From the NCBI GenBank assembly GCA_026225945.1, contig JAMJFZ010001258.1, positions 13,809,001-13,873,000 of the forward strand: DNA of 64,000 nt, given 5' to 3'. The notes below the pieces were generated by a model, which saw only the letters and a list, made by a program, of their open reading frames with translations, was not told the origin of the DNA and did not search any database. Position numbers and translations under genes: made by a program. The DNA comes from Cricetomys ansorgei. Lineage: Eukaryota > Chordata > Mammalia > Rodentia > Nesomyidae. Shown here piece by piece: positions 1 to 11,427 of the stretch (its first letter is position 1; each line of letters begins with the position of its first letter).

Positions 1-95
1 TAGTAATACGGTTTATACAGTTACCAAAACTCATTAACTGATCATCGAAATTCTGCATGTTTCATTGTTTGTTAATTACACTTGAAAAAAAGAGT

Positions 96-119
96 GGTGT
101 GTGTGTGTGTGTGTGTGTT
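96..119. repeat. (TG)n microsatellite
   Basis: About 12 TG units, with one break near the right end. Confidence 0.9.
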
Positions 120-452
120 GTGTTGGCAGAGAACTTTACATGAATAAAGATCTTAGTTTGACTCCCCCCTCCCAGTCCCACAAAATAAATAAATATCAGG
201 AGCATTGGGGTGAGTCTCCTTGGTTGGAATAAGAATGAAGACAAAAGAGAAACAAACTCGCCTCCCAATCCACCACGCTGGTAGCACAGGCTCAACAGCT
301 AGCTGGGCTGCCATTTCAGTGTCTCTTGGACAACTCTTGGGAAAATAAATGGTTTTCTTTTTTTTAATATTAATTTTTAATTGTGTTGTGAGCACAGGTG
401 CCCATGGAAGTTAGAAGAAGGCACTGAATCCCTTAGACTCTAACCTCTCTTT
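120..452. other. No gene or recognised repeat
   Basis: AT-rich intronic sequence. Short ORFs on the minus strand here have no recognisable protein character. Confidence 0.5.
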
Positions 453-600
453 TGTTGTTTTGAGACAGGGTCTAATGTAGCTCAGGAGGGCCTCCAGCTG
501 GCTGAGGCCTAGCATGAGTCTGAACTGTGATCCTTCAGCCTCTGCCTCTAGAGTGTTTAGGATTACTGGATTACAGGCCTGTGTACCCTCACCACCTGAC
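453..600 (-). mobile_element. B1 SINE (diverged)
   Basis: Reads gagacagggtct at the left and ends in a ggattacaggcctgtgtacc-like box, the reverse of the B1 5' half. Old and diverged. Confidence 0.65.
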
Positions 601-603
601 TTC

Positions 604-730
604 AGGCTCAGTGGGTAAAGGTACTTGCAACCAAGACTCCTGACCTAAGTACTATCCCTGAGACCCATACTGTGGAAGGAGAGTCGACTCTAGCAAGCTT
701 TCCTTTCACCTCATCATGCGTGCAAAGGCC
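604..730 (+). mobile_element. B2/B3-type SINE fragment
   Basis: Shows ctcagtgggtaaaggtactt, gagacccata and tggaaggagag in the order of a tRNA-derived B2/B3-type SINE. Confidence 0.6.
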
Positions 731-834
731 TACTTGTCCTTTAACTTAATGGAGAGCCCCAGAGAGATTTCTCATACCAGGTAAAATAGTCCCTCTATTC
801 TAATACACAGAGTTAGGTTTCAGGAGAAAATTGC

Positions 835-925
835 AACAACTGTAACCCCACTACTTGGGAGGCTGAAGCAGAGAGAGACCGAAAGTTCAAGATCAGCCTG
901 GGATACTCACAGCAAGACTGTCTAT
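835..925 (+). mobile_element. B1 SINE fragment
   Basis: tgtaaccccactacttggga, gttcaagatcagcctggg and gcaagactgtct follow B1 order; diverged. Confidence 0.65.
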
Positions 926-954
926 TTCCATTAGAAAGATCGTAGATGAAAACA

Positions 955-1110
955 AACATGTACCAAGTATTACTATGTGCAAAGTATACACTGTGGGAGG
1001 CATTTTATACATTATCTCACTTAATTCTCAAAGGAACTCTATAAGGCATGTTTGCTAGAGACTGGATTTGAACCTATATCTACCTGACTTCAAAGTTTAC
1101 AGCCATGTGG
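955..1110 (+). mobile_element. MIR SINE fossil
   Basis: tactatgtgcaaagtat, acattatctcacttaattct and gatttgaaccta followed by cctgacttcaaag match the MIR core and tail; old tRNA-derived mammalian SINE. Confidence 0.75.
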
Positions 1111-1129
1111 CAGGAAATAAGCTGGAGAT

Positions 1130-2446
1130 CCAGAGCCCAAAGAGAGGTCTTGTGAAATTCTAACATATTTTTTCTTTTTATATGTAACTCATTTTATATT
1201 TTTTTAGGTAGCTCTTGGCATTAAACAAAAGAAAGGGTTAAACCTACTGTTAGGAAGAGGAAATTCCCTGGAAAATTGAAACACATGCTGTGGCTCTGAC
1301 TCAATTTCACACCATTTGGTTGTGCAACATCCATAGTGTGTGAGAAAAAAACTCCTCCCTCTCAGCCTCCACCCCCATGCTCTATGCATTCCATCACCTG
1401 CTGCCTTCTTTCAGACCACGGGAGGGGCGGGGAGGGAGGAAGACTACACATCTTTACTTGGTGCATACGTTAAGTAAGCCCGGGTTAGCAAGCTCAGAGT
1501 ACAAAAAAATACTATGTGAAAAAGGAAAAGTACTTTCTCTTTCTACTTGGACAGCATAGGTGGAAACCTTATGATGGTCTGCAATGAAGGAAGGGGATGG
1601 ACTTCTGCTGGGGAGGAGAGGGGGAGGCTGTCTTCCTGGAGAGTAGGCAGAGTCACAACAAAGCACATCTACACCTGTTTCCTTGCCTGCTATTTTATGC
1701 TCAAATAAACTCTGTGTTTCTGTCCACGGGAGTTAGGCTTCAGCCAGGATAGCAAATGAGAAAGAAGATGCATATACCGAAAAGGTTTTCCTTTTCTACC
1801 CTCTTCAAAAAGATTTTGCTCATAACAATAAGATAGCTAGACTACAGTAGGATCTGCAGCAAATACCTGAAGGAAAGGAAGAATAAAACGAAGAAGGGAA
1901 GGACAAATTAATAAATGCTATTAGGGGAGCTTCCTAAGCCTATTCTAAATAATGACACCCAACAAGAACCAAACTTTGAATCTGGAAGTGACAGTTTAGG
2001 ATTTTCACGCCTACACACTAAAAAAACCTTGAACCTTTTGTCCTCCTGCTTTGGAGAAGTGAACTGTCGTGTACAAAGTTGACCCTGCAGGAGAAAGAGG
2101 TCATGAGGAAAGAAGCCCCGAGACTGAGGCATCCTATCAAAAGAAGCCACATGGTTCCACGCATAAACTACACCACAAATGATGTCTGACTGGAAGAGAA
2201 CCCAAGAAAAATCATTAGAAGAACTGCCCACCTGAGTTCTAGACAGAATTGTGAGATATAATAAAATGGCTGTGGTTTTAAATCACAAAGTTTTAGAGTC
2301 ATATACTGCACAGCAATAGTCAGTTGAAACAGCCGACCCTTTACTAAAAACAAGGTTAGTAGTCTTTTTGTCCTGAGCATATAATAAACTACATTACAGG
2401 AATACAAAGAGGAGCTAGTCAGTATTAGTTAATCGAGAAGGAATTT
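1130..2446. other. 1.3 kb without a recognised gene or repeat
   Basis: Mixed-composition sequence, including a short G-rich patch near 1420-1440 and a purine-rich patch near 1585-1635. Short ORFs on both strands lack recognisable motifs. Confidence 0.5.
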
Positions 2447-2565
2447 GGCTGGGAGCAGTGGCATATGTTTGAAATTCCAGCTATTCAGGAGGCTGAGGCA
2501 GGTGACTGTTTGAGCCCAAGAGTTCTAGGCCAGCCTGGGCAACCAAACAAAACTTGATCTCAAAG
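2447..2565 (+). mobile_element. B1-family SINE, old Alu-like form
   Basis: ggctgggagcagtggcat, ggaggctgaggcagg and ggccagcctgggcaacc. The central box resembles early 7SL-derived monomers (PB1-like). Confidence 0.7.
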
Positions 2566-2689
2566 TAAATAAATAAAAGTATAAAGGAGAAAATTTTATA
2601 TGTATTAGCCACACACACACACACATAAATAAAAATAATTTTAAAATTATATATGCATATACATGAATAAGCTTAATTAGAAAGACATA

Positions 2690-3330
2690 AGTGGGGAAGA
2701 ACTTAAAAAGTTTATTAAAATCACAAAAGAAGTCTTTATATAGAGAAGTCACAAAAAAGAGGTTGCATGTATTTATGTCAACTCTCCCAATATTTATTTG
2801 TAGCAGTAAGCTACAATCTTTTACCCTCAATTTAGGGAAAGAGAAAGGAAGGACAGAAAGAAATTTTCACTGCTTTTGTAAGGGTCTTGATAAAGAAAGA
2901 GAGAAAGGTAGAAATCTTCAGAGCCTCTTGTAGGCTGTCCGAAGGTTGAAGAGGACTGGCTGACAGCGAGTCAGACCAGCCTCTCAGCTCACGACCTGTA
3001 AACTCACTCTCTCCAACCTTTGTTCTGTTAGGAATTACCACACTAGACAACAACCCACCAGCCAACACTCCTCGACGCTCAGGGCTTCAGACCTTTATGC
3101 CCTAAGCCAAAAGTTCCCATGAACACAATCAAACAGGCTACAGGTGCCAGAACAACTGCACCTAACCAATTATAGCCACCTGCGTCAAGCATGCCAAATC
3201 CAACCCATAAACATCCACCACACCTGGGGTGGGAACGCAAATCTATTCCAAACGCCATTTTGCGTTTTTAAAGAAACGAAAATGACAAAAACTTCTTCCA
3301 AGTGTTCCTCTAGATTTACTTAAGCTTTTA
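2690..3330 (-). mobile_element. Putative antisense ERV LTR, family not assigned
   Basis: Read on the minus strand there is a TATA-like cataaagg (3092-3099) and AATAAA-type signals (about 2711-2716 and 2792-2798), an order expected of an LTR. It ends abruptly where SINE sequence begins. I have no family name. A non-LTR unique sequence is possible. Confidence 0.35.
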
Positions 3331-3342
3331 AAAACTTCTTTT

Positions 3343-3515
3343 AGGGGCTGGAGAGATGGCTCAGCAGTTAAGAGCATGGCTGCTCTTCCAGAGGACCTGG
3401 GTTCACTTCCCAGCACCCACATGGCAGCTCACACCTGTCTGTAACTCCTGTTGTAGGGGATCTGGCACCCTCACATACAGACATATATGCAGGCAAAACA
3501 GCAATGCACGTAAGT
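3343..3515 (+). mobile_element. B2/B3-type SINE
   Basis: ggctggagagatggctcagc, ttccagaggacctgggttca and cccagcacccacatggc, with a tail gcaggcaaaacagcaatgca. Well preserved tRNA-derived promoter region. Confidence 0.9.
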
Positions 3516-3517
3516 CT

Positions 3518-3575
3518 TGGAAGGAAGGAAGGAAGGAAGGAAGGAAGGAAGGAAGGAAGGGAGGGAGGGAGGGGA
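3518..3575. repeat. (GGAA)n then (GGGA)n
   Basis: About ten GGAA units passing into GGGA units, grown from the tail of the preceding SINE. Confidence 0.9.
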
Positions 3576-3576
3576 G

Positions 3577-3710
3577 GCCAGATGTTGCAGATGGCTACTC
3601 ACCAAAGAAGACATGGAAGCATTTTTGTAGATGTGAACCCTGCCAGACCTCAGCAGAGGGAACCACTCTCATGGTGGTTATATTTAAAACGACCAATTTA
3701 AATATAACTA
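3577..3710 (-). mobile_element. LTR fragment related to the LTR at 61372-61688
   Basis: The box at about 3635-3664 (gccagacctcagcagaggga and flanks) occurs in reverse complement at about 61600-61631. Similarity continues on the left towards the tail of that LTR and fades to the right. Confidence 0.5.
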
Positions 3711-3775
3711 AAAATGAATTTCTGAAACACCCAGAGGCCAATCTCTGGTGTTGTTCCTCAGGAGCTGCCCACCTT

Positions 3776-4018
3776 GTTTTTTTTTTTTTTTTTTTTTTGA
3801 GACAAAAGTCTCTCACTGGGACCTGGGCTTACTTTCTGGCTGGCTGGCCAGAAAGCCTCAGGGATTTGCCTGTCTGTGCCTCCCCAGCACTAGGTTACAA
3901 GTTACAAGTTACTAGGTTACACCATGCCCAGCTTTTTATGTGGCTGCTAGGGATCGAACTCAGGTCTTCAAGTTTAGGCATCAAGTACTTAACTGGCCAA
4001 GTTGCGCCCTAGCCCCCA
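3776..4018 (-). mobile_element. B4-type composite SINE
   Basis: A T-run, gagacaaaagtctctcactg, ggctggctggccagaaagc and a tRNA-like left end reversed (gggatcgaactcaggtct). This is the reverse of a B4/RSINE element with a poly(A) tail of about 22. Confidence 0.75.
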
Positions 4019-4109
4019 GAAATGAACTTCTCCCTCTGAAATTCAGTGACTAAGATTTCTGATCATCAGGCATACCAACTGTTGCCACTCATTAACTGGT
4101 ACACAGATT

Positions 4110-4235
4110 TCTTTCATTTTGTTTTGTTTTGAAGCTATTGCCCCGGCTGGCCCTGAGCTCCCCCATCATGTGATTCTCTTGTCTCAACCTCCCAAATATC
4201 TAGGTGGAAGTCTGTGCCTCCATGTACAGCTAAAA
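4110..4235 (-). mobile_element. B1 SINE (diverged)
   Basis: gccccggctggccctgagct and tctcaacctcccaaatat lie in reverse B1 order. Confidence 0.6.
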
Positions 4236-4537
4236 CTATTATAGTTTTTGAAGTTTTGTGATTGGTTTTTGGTGCTTAGCATTTGCCCTGGCTGTCTACC
4301 CAGCCCTACAGTGTTAGAACTCTGGTTCCCGGCAGACCTAACCTACGGAGAAGCTCCTAGTACTTTCTGAATATTCACTAATAATGTGACGAAAACACAA
4401 GAGAAAGAGACAAATGAAATTACCGAATATGAACAGTCTATGTCTTTAGTTAAAAACTAGAGAACTAAAAGAACAAAGATCTGGAGAGAAGGAAAAGAGG
4501 ATTGAATTTAATCTCAAGAGTCTAATCTAAACACACA

Positions 4538-4665
4538 AGCTGGCTATGGTGGTACACACTTGCAATCCCAGCACTTGGGAGAGGGCACCCAGATCTGGAG
4601 TTTAAGTCCAGTATAGGCCGTGTGACAATTCCACCTCCAACATGATTTTGCCTCAAGAAAAAATA
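4538..4665 (+). mobile_element. B1 SINE
   Basis: gctggctatggtggtacaca, gcaatcccagcacttgggag and a cctcaagaaaa tail. Confidence 0.75.
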
Positions 4666-4779
4666 AACTAATAAAACCACAAACATACAAACAAAACGCA
4701 GAAACAACTAGGGACCTTGCTTTGAATAAAGTAGATAAAAGGATGAAGAAAAGGAGGGCAGCACTATGGTGTAACAGGC

Positions 4780-5040
4780 CTAAGTTAGTCCCTACTCACT
4801 GGTCCATGGCACACAGGGGTTATGTGACGGAGAAACACCCTTCATGGTCATTTGCTGAATGCTTGGTCCCAGCACGTTACTTCCTTTGGGAGGCCTAGGA
4901 AACTTTAGGAGGAGGGCGCAGCTGGAGGAGGCAGTGAGGCAGGCCTTTGAACTTGTCTGAGTCCCAGTCTCTTCCTCCCCCCTGCTTCCTGTCTGCTATC
5001 AGGTGAGTATTCTTTCTCCACCACTCCGAGGTTCTACTTA
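4780..5040 (+). mobile_element. Old rodent MaLR/ERVL-like LTR fragment
   Basis: gaatgcttggtccc, tttgggaggcctaggaaa, cttcctgtctgctatcagg and tccaccactccg follow the order of the LTR type also seen at 44443-44763. Diverged and partial. Confidence 0.45.
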
Positions 5041-6132
5041 ACCACTGGCCCAAAACCAATGGAATCAAAGACAGTGGCTAGAAATCTTTAATACCAAAAG
5101 AAGTCCTTGTTTCCTTTATGATCTTCTCTTAGCTATCTTTGTCAAGCTGTGCAAAAGTAACTAACACATGAGGTCTTGTTTTGATGGAATAACAAAACTG
5201 AGACCTTCCTCAGAGTCTAAGCCTGGCTCTCCTACACACAGCTCATGTTCTCAGTTTCAACAAAGGAACTAGCTTTGACTTCTTACTCCCAGAACTAATC
5301 TCTTCTTTCTTGGCATTTTCATAGAATGCTATTGCTTTAGTATTGACTGCTACAGCATATTCCAGCTTATAGTTAATGTTTACAAGCTTCTGGAGGGCAG
5401 AGAGGAACAGGCTTCTTTGCTTTTGTTAATTACAATGTGGTATAAAATGCTATGAACATAGTAGCATTCAACTAACACTTTTTAGTTGGAAAAGACACGT
5501 GGAAGAACTTAAGTATACACCCCAGTTTCCTATCAAAAAAAGGTTAAACTGGTAAAAACCAATGTTTGATAGGGCAGCACCTGAACAGAAGGTCCCCACA
5601 TATGTGACCAGTAGCTGTTGACTAGAAATGAGAGTTTAGAGAAGTAACACCTCTGAGAACAGCCTGCCAATGGCTATGGAAAGCAGCCTAAACTTTGAGG
5701 TGGCTGTATACGGACGGTAGGCCATTTTGTGCTCTTTGGGGAAAATGTTAATGAGGAGTTTCACAAATGTCAGACTTGCCTGATTAAACGAAGCCAGCTA
5801 GGTAGATGTTTTCCATATTAATGCCATCTCTGCTGAAAGAGCAAAGAGGGGGAAGAAAAGGAGGTTTGAGAAAGGAAAATGATAAACCTCAATTATTTAC
5901 AAAAGAAATTATGATTCTGCTAGCTTTTGCAAGGATATCAGAGAGGAGAATTGTTATCATAAGGCAGGCCTGGCTGTTCTACTTCCTTGTCCCTTTCAAG
6001 AAGAAAAAAAAAATCAAGCCTTAAAGCCATTAAAGGTGAAAGACTAGGTAAGCCCAGTGTGACCAGTGCCTAGAGCTACTACTACTAAGAACTTAGAAGT
6101 TACAGAAAATTCATCTGAATTTTTAGTTATTT
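5041..6132. other. 1.1 kb without a recognised gene or repeat
   Basis: AT-rich unique intronic sequence. A 72-codon ORF at 5806-6024 ends in a lysine run from an A-rich patch and has no recognisable domain. Confidence 0.5.
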
Positions 6133-6265
6133 TTATGGTGGCACACACCTTTGATTCCAGTATTTAGGAGACAAAGACAGGTGTTGAATTTTGAGGGTAG
6201 CCTGGTCTACACAGTGAGTTCCAGACCAGCCAGTGTTACACAGTGAGACTCTTGTCTCAAAAACA
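6133..6265 (+). mobile_element. B1 SINE
   Basis: atggtggcacacacctttga, agcctggtctacacagtgag and gtctcaaaaac. An A-rich tail continues to 6305. Confidence 0.8.
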
Positions 6266-6317
6266 AAATAAAACACAAGCAAACCAAAACACAAAAACAA
6301 AACAATCTGACTTTTTC

Positions 6318-6520
6318 CAGTTTTATTTTCTGTGTATGAATGTTTTCCCTGCATGTCCACCATGTATGTGCCTGGTGCTCAAGAAGGTCAGATGATGGTG
6401 GCAGGTATTCTAGAACTGGAGTTATGGGTCATTGTGAGCCACCATATGGTGCTGGGAATTGGACTTGGATCCTTTGCAAGAACAACAAATGCTCTCAAGT
6501 ACTGAGTCATCTCTCTATTC
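6318..6520 (-). mobile_element. B2-type SINE
   Basis: tgtatgaatgttttccctgc, ctggagttatgggtcattgt and tgggaattggacttggatcc: a reversed B2/B3-type element. Confidence 0.8.
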
Positions 6521-6525
6521 TCTCT

Positions 6526-6612
6526 ATGAAGCTCAGGCTGATCTCAAACTTAGGATCATCCTTGCTTCTGCCTCCTGTGATAGAAGCACAGGCCTGTATT
6601 ACCAGTACTGAG
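6526..6612 (-). mobile_element. B1 SINE fragment
   Basis: gctcaggctgatctcaaact and cttctgcctcctgtgat: reversed B1 middle. Confidence 0.65.
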
Positions 6613-6651
6613 TTCTGGCTTGAATAGTTACTTTTTAAACTTTAAAGGAAG

Positions 6652-6765
6652 CCATGAGTGATGGCTCACACCTGTAATCCTAGCACTTGAGAGGCTGAAG
6701 CAGGAAAATTGTGAGTTTGAGGCCAACCTAGGCTACAGAGATATTATTAAAAACAAAACAAAACT
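6652..6765 (+). mobile_element. B1 SINE
   Basis: gtgatggctcacacctgtaa, cttgagaggctgaagcagga and ggctacagagat with an A-rich tail. Confidence 0.75.
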
Positions 6766-6847
6766 GAAAGAATAACTGCTTATGGTAGAACATACCCATA
6801 GTTAGGAGGACCACAAATGAGTTCAAACCCAGCCTGAGACAGACGGA

Positions 6848-6930
6848 CACACACACACACACACGGGGGTGGGGGACATTTGAGGAAGAGGAGGAGGAGA
6901 AAGAGGAAGAGGAAGAAGAAAGTAGTAGTG
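6848..6930. repeat. (CA)n and purine (GGA/GAA) tract
   Basis: CA units at 6848-6864, then a G-rich spacer and a pure purine tract at 6881-6921. Confidence 0.85.
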
Positions 6931-6934
6931 GTAG

Positions 6935-9900
6935 CATGATAGGGAAGAGGGAAGTCATTCAAATAATTAAGTTTAAGAGATTTCTTTCCTTAATTTGAGA
7001 CTGTCTTTTAGCTTTTCAAGTACTTAAGTAGGATTTTCCCTTCTTTGATTTCATATGCACAGAATTAGACAATGTAGAATCCTTGTTACCGACACTGACT
7101 CTCCCGTGTAAGAGTTTATATGTGTTTTGGTATGTAAATTAAGGAGTAAGGGGTGCACAAATAGTACTAATTCTGAAAGTTCAGCTTCCTTTTGCCCCAA
7201 TTCTCCCCAGCCAGGCTGCAATTGTGCCCCAATCAACCAGCATTAATACAGATGCACAGAGGTATTTATTTGCTGCTGATTCTGCCTGGCTGTATTCAGA
7301 CTCGATCTCTATGTGTATTTAATAAATCACACTAGTTAGGTGGATAGGATTAGTTCCAAGTCACCTAATGACTATATCATGAACTGTGGCATTAAGGGGA
7401 TTAATATTAATCTGACCCATTGCAGTTCAGTGGAAAAGGCCAATCCATTCTTCAACAGTAGCTCCAGTCGGCAAGAAATCCTCAACAAGACCAGGAAGAT
7501 TAATGAGGGCTTCTACATTCTGCCTGCAAATCTTCACCTACCAGGATGGAGAGACATGAATCCCAGTCCAGAAGAGCTCATAAATAACCTTCAATATCAC
7601 AAATATTTGGGGCAGCTGAGCCCCAGTGAGGGAGGACCAGCCAGCTTGCTCATCTTCTTCTTGTAACCCATACCACCGAGATGGCACAGGAATTTTATGG
7701 GCCACACAGCAGCCAGTTCTGTTTTCTTTCACCTAAGAGCCCACACCTCATAAATCACTTTCCTATTTCAGGAAAAGAGGAGTACTAACTGCAAGTGTGA
7801 ATTTACTTGTGTGTACTCAAGAACACAGAGCTTCTCACTGGAATATCACTTCCATAAAATAATCCAACTTCTGTCATACAAGGAATGCACTTTCAAGTCA
7901 TGAAATCTTTCCTTTGTTCACTGCTCAATTCGTTAGCAAATACAAAATGCTAAGCCAGCTGGGTCACTCTTGATTCACTTTCAGAACTACTTTCTTGGTC
8001 TGCCAAGGCGAGTGTACACCAGGAAGAACTGTATCTGTAAGACACCACAGAGCCAACCAGCCTTTCCTCATACCCTGGCACTAATATCACCATTTAGAGA
8101 CTACCAAAAGAAATCCAGAAAAGCCTGAGAGCATCACAGGACAAGGCACAGATTGGGATTTAAATTGGCTCAGAAACAAATTCACGGTGCTAGTATAATA
8201 TGCAGATTGAGAAAGCATTAGGACACAACCAAGACAAATCCCTGGAAGACCTGTCTTCCTCTGTGACTCTGAGGACAATACCAGGCACAGAGTTGCATGG
8301 GCAGAGCTCAATATGCTAGGGAAGCCAAACTGAAACAGCTGTTTCTACCTATAGCACCAGCTTTATAATTTGGCAAAACCATTAAGTGTGGGTTTCTTCC
8401 AAATAAGACCCTCAATCTTGCATAGACTAGGTCTGCCACCACGATTCCCTTGTAATGGATGCAACTGCCAAGCAAAATAGTTTTCTTAACAGTCAAAAAA
8501 TGCTCAAGTCTCTCTCCACCTATATTTCCTGTAACTTTTCCTTCACTTCCCATCTCTTATGACTTTTCTTCTGGTTCTAAGGAAACCAATCATTTCACAT
8601 GTGACTCCAAAGCCCTCTTATCACAGCAGAGTTGGCCTAACTTTAAGTTTATGCCAGGAAACTCCAGACAAGTTGGGACATTAATCAGAAGTGTTATCAC
8701 GCTAAGATCATGTGGATACACCACAATAATCCACTTGGAGCTCCAACCTCACTAGATGACTAGGAGTATTTATAGCACGTAAGAGCTCCCCTGTCTCTTG
8801 CCAGACATTCCGGTCCTTCTAACAAGAAAGTCCTTTAACCATTAGAGGAAAGATGTTCCCTATAGGAGGCAAACGTGTTACATAACTCTATGCAAAGGAG
8901 ACTTGTAGCAGCCAGCTTCTTTTCTTCAAAGCACCCTCCAAAGGAGGGCACCCTGCACACTGCTGAGTCCCCAGGCCATCATGCACATGCAACAGGCCAT
9001 CCAGCAGGATGCATCAGGCTCTAGGAATGCTGAAGTCCACATATTTGCCATTCAACACCAAAATGGCTTTTCAAGTTCAATCAGCTATAAATGTTGCTTT
9101 GTTTTAATTTTCCACTGAACTTCCTGGAACCTATTATCCAACTGTCAGGGATGTATATTTAGCAAGAGCAACATGGCCTCTTTGCCACTGCCCCACTGCC
9201 CATGTCACCTCTAATAAATAGAAAAGCAACTCCTTCCTCAATCTCGCTGCAAATGTGGCTTGGGGTTAGTAAAGAAAAGTCTTGTTTTAAAGACCACAAG
9301 CTGAACTGTAATGCCCTATAGTTATGTGAAAGTCTCTAATGTCCTCTAGGTTACTGCAAGGTTTACTAGTCCCAGGTAAATCTCCTATACCCACTGGAAC
9401 ACAAATCTGCCTGCATACCTCTATTTGGGGAATGCCAGTAATAGAAATGACCTAACAGAGAAACCTAATACAGATTAATGGAAATCTCAGCTAGCACAGG
9501 CATGCAGCATATCATGTCAATAGGAAAACCTGAACAACCAAAATGAGGGCTAAGAAGAACAAGCAGGCAGATATATAGCTTCAGTTTTATCTTCGGAAGC
9601 TCACTTGAAAATGCAACCTCTTGGGAACAGGAAAACATGAAACACTTCTTCCATTTAGTCAAGATTCTTTTCAGATACTGACAATTTTTATTCTGGCATC
9701 AAACAATAAGCATAGATCTCATCTGAATGAAGAATACAGACGCACTGTTACCTTTCCAGTTCACCACTTCTATCAACTACAAATTCCCCTAAATCCTCCA
9801 ACTACCCACATGCTGTCCTGTTCATTACACAGTATCCAGCATAATTCTTCAAGCTCAACAGAAAGATGAGGCCCGTATGTTGTATGTAAAATACAGTTGG

Positions 9901-10027
9901 TCACATTTCTCCTAAATTAAACAAATACAAACCAAGAATCCAAAATAGGAGATTTTCCCATAAGCTAGAAACACAAAATAAACTAGAATTGAAAACAATT
10001 TCATAGCTGGAAGTGGGGGTACTTTTC
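6935..10027. other. 3.1 kb SINE-free unique block
   Basis: No B1, B2, ID or LTR signature was seen, unlike the flanks, where SINEs come every few hundred bases. It holds a 108-codon plus-strand ORF at 7340-7666 (MDRISSKSPNDYIMNC...) and a 98-codon one at 8459-8755; neither has a motif I recognise. See findings. Confidence 0.6.
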
Positions 10028-10120
10028 TGAGACAGGGTTTCATTCTGTAGCCCAAGTTGGCTGGAAACTCACTATCATAAACCAGGAAGGGCTTTAACTC
10101 TGAGCAATCCTCCAGTTAGT
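10028..10120 (-). mobile_element. B1 SINE fragment
   Basis: gagacagggtttcattctgt, agcccaagttggctggaaac and agcaatcctcc. Confidence 0.7.
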
Positions 10121-10304
10121 GAGTGAGCCCAGCTCAGAATCTCCAAAACTAGAGCCTTTCCCTATCTTTTTAAGAAAAAGAAGGTTTGCTTTTGCTTTGT
10201 TTGGAGCAGAGGAAAACAAATTAAGGAAAATTAAAAAGAACTCCCAAGAGGGACATCAAGGGAGAAATACTCTTCTTATGGAAAAGTTTTCCTTCAAGAC
10301 TTAT

Positions 10305-10625
10305 TTTTAGTGTGTATGTGTATATGAATTCGTGTATGCATGTATGTATGTTGCATGTGTGTATATGTATGCATGGGCTTGTATATACATGTTTGTGTAT
10401 TTTGTGTATGTATGTGCATATATGTGTGCATATGCATGTGCATATGTGTGTGTGTATACATGTGTGTATGTGCATATATGCCATGCTTAATATAGTTGCT
10501 CATGGGAGCCAGCAAAGGGTGACATCCCTGAAGCAGGAGTTACAGACAGTTGTGAGCCACCTCACACGGGTGCTGGAAATTGAACTCAGATCTTCTGGGA
10601 GATCTGTAAATGCTTTGTTAAGGAA
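10305..10625 (-). mobile_element. B2-type SINE with expanded TG-rich tail
   Basis: The body at 10500-10625 shows caggagttacagacagttgt and tgctggaaattgaactcaga. The reversed tail has expanded into a long TATG/TG-rich alternating tract at about 10309-10470. Confidence 0.75.
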
Positions 10626-10637
10626 ATATTTAATCTT

Positions 10638-10785
10638 ATGTGTATATGCCTGAGAATATGTATCTGTACCATATGTGTTCAGGTGCCTACAGAGGAATGG
10701 ATCCTCTGGAACTGGAGATACAGTTATAAGCTGCCAGGTGGTTGCTGGAAACTGAACCTGGATCCTCTGCAAGATTAGTAAGGGA
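10638..10785 (-). mobile_element. B2-type SINE
   Basis: tgtgttcaggtgcctacaga, ctggaactggagatacagtt and gctggaaactgaacctggat. Its final tRNA-like box may reappear at 11018-11040 (gagtcatttctccagctcc), which would mean the next element inserted into it. Confidence 0.7.
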
Positions 10786-10799
10786 TCTTTGTTTTCTTA

Positions 10800-10985
10800 A
10801 TGTTTTATTTATTTTATTTTAATGTACGAATGCTCTATCTGTATGGACACCTGCTTGCCAGAAGAGGGCAGCAGATCCCATTATAGATGCTGTGAGCCAC
10901 CTCGTGGTTGCTGGGAACTGAAACCAGGACCTCTGAAAGAGCAGTGCTCCCTCAGTAGGGGATCTTAACTGCCAGGACATCTTTC
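10800..10985 (-). mobile_element. B2-type SINE
   Basis: acctgcttgccagaagaggg, tgctgtgagccacctcgtgg and gctgggaactgaaaccagga. The third reversed B2 in a row. Confidence 0.8.
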
Positions 10986-11039
10986 TAACAAATACTCTCT
11001 AAGTACTGTTAAACAATGAGTCATTTCTCCAGCTCCTTT

Positions 11040-11427
11040 AAGGACACATTTAAGTTGAAATATATAACATCCTAAGTATGAAACTCAATGAATTTTCACT
11101 TTTACTTTTCAAATTTAAACTGCCAGACCCCCAAAACCCAATCATGACTACTTCTACTTGCAAAGCCTCTAAAAGAAACCGTGATTGTGGCTTCTAATAC
11201 CACTGGATAGCTTTGACTACACTTTATAAACAATTCTTTAGCTTGTTTGGTGCTAGAGGACCAACCCACAGACTGGTACCTGTGCAACTAAGCTATATCC
11301 CCAGTCCTAATCTATGCAAATAGCATCATACAATTTGTGTTTCTTTCATTCCACACTGGAAACACTTACCAACGCAGGAAAAAATCATGTGTGTTATATG
11401 TTATAGTCCACTAATTCATTTTGTTGT
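11040..11427. other. No recognised gene or repeat, possible ID remnant
   Basis: About 390 bases. ggtgctagaggaccaaccca with caactaagctatatccccag near 11250-11305 resembles a very diverged reversed ID element. Confidence 0.4.

Noticed and set aside
3518..3575. Possible CRISPR-like or satellite array at direct repeats
   Set aside because: Short tetranucleotide microsatellite grown from a SINE tail; no spacers. The same applies to (TATC)n at 42321-42393.
3356..4012. 218-codon plus-strand ORF, the longest in the window
   Set aside because: It starts inside a B2/B3-type SINE, runs through (GGAA)n as an EGRK repeat, then an LTR fragment and a reversed B4. It is a chain of repeats, not a gene.
10221..10653. 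ORFs rich in Met, His, Cys and Val (for example MYVYMNSCMHVCM)
   Set aside because: They translate a TATG/TG tract in a SINE tail.
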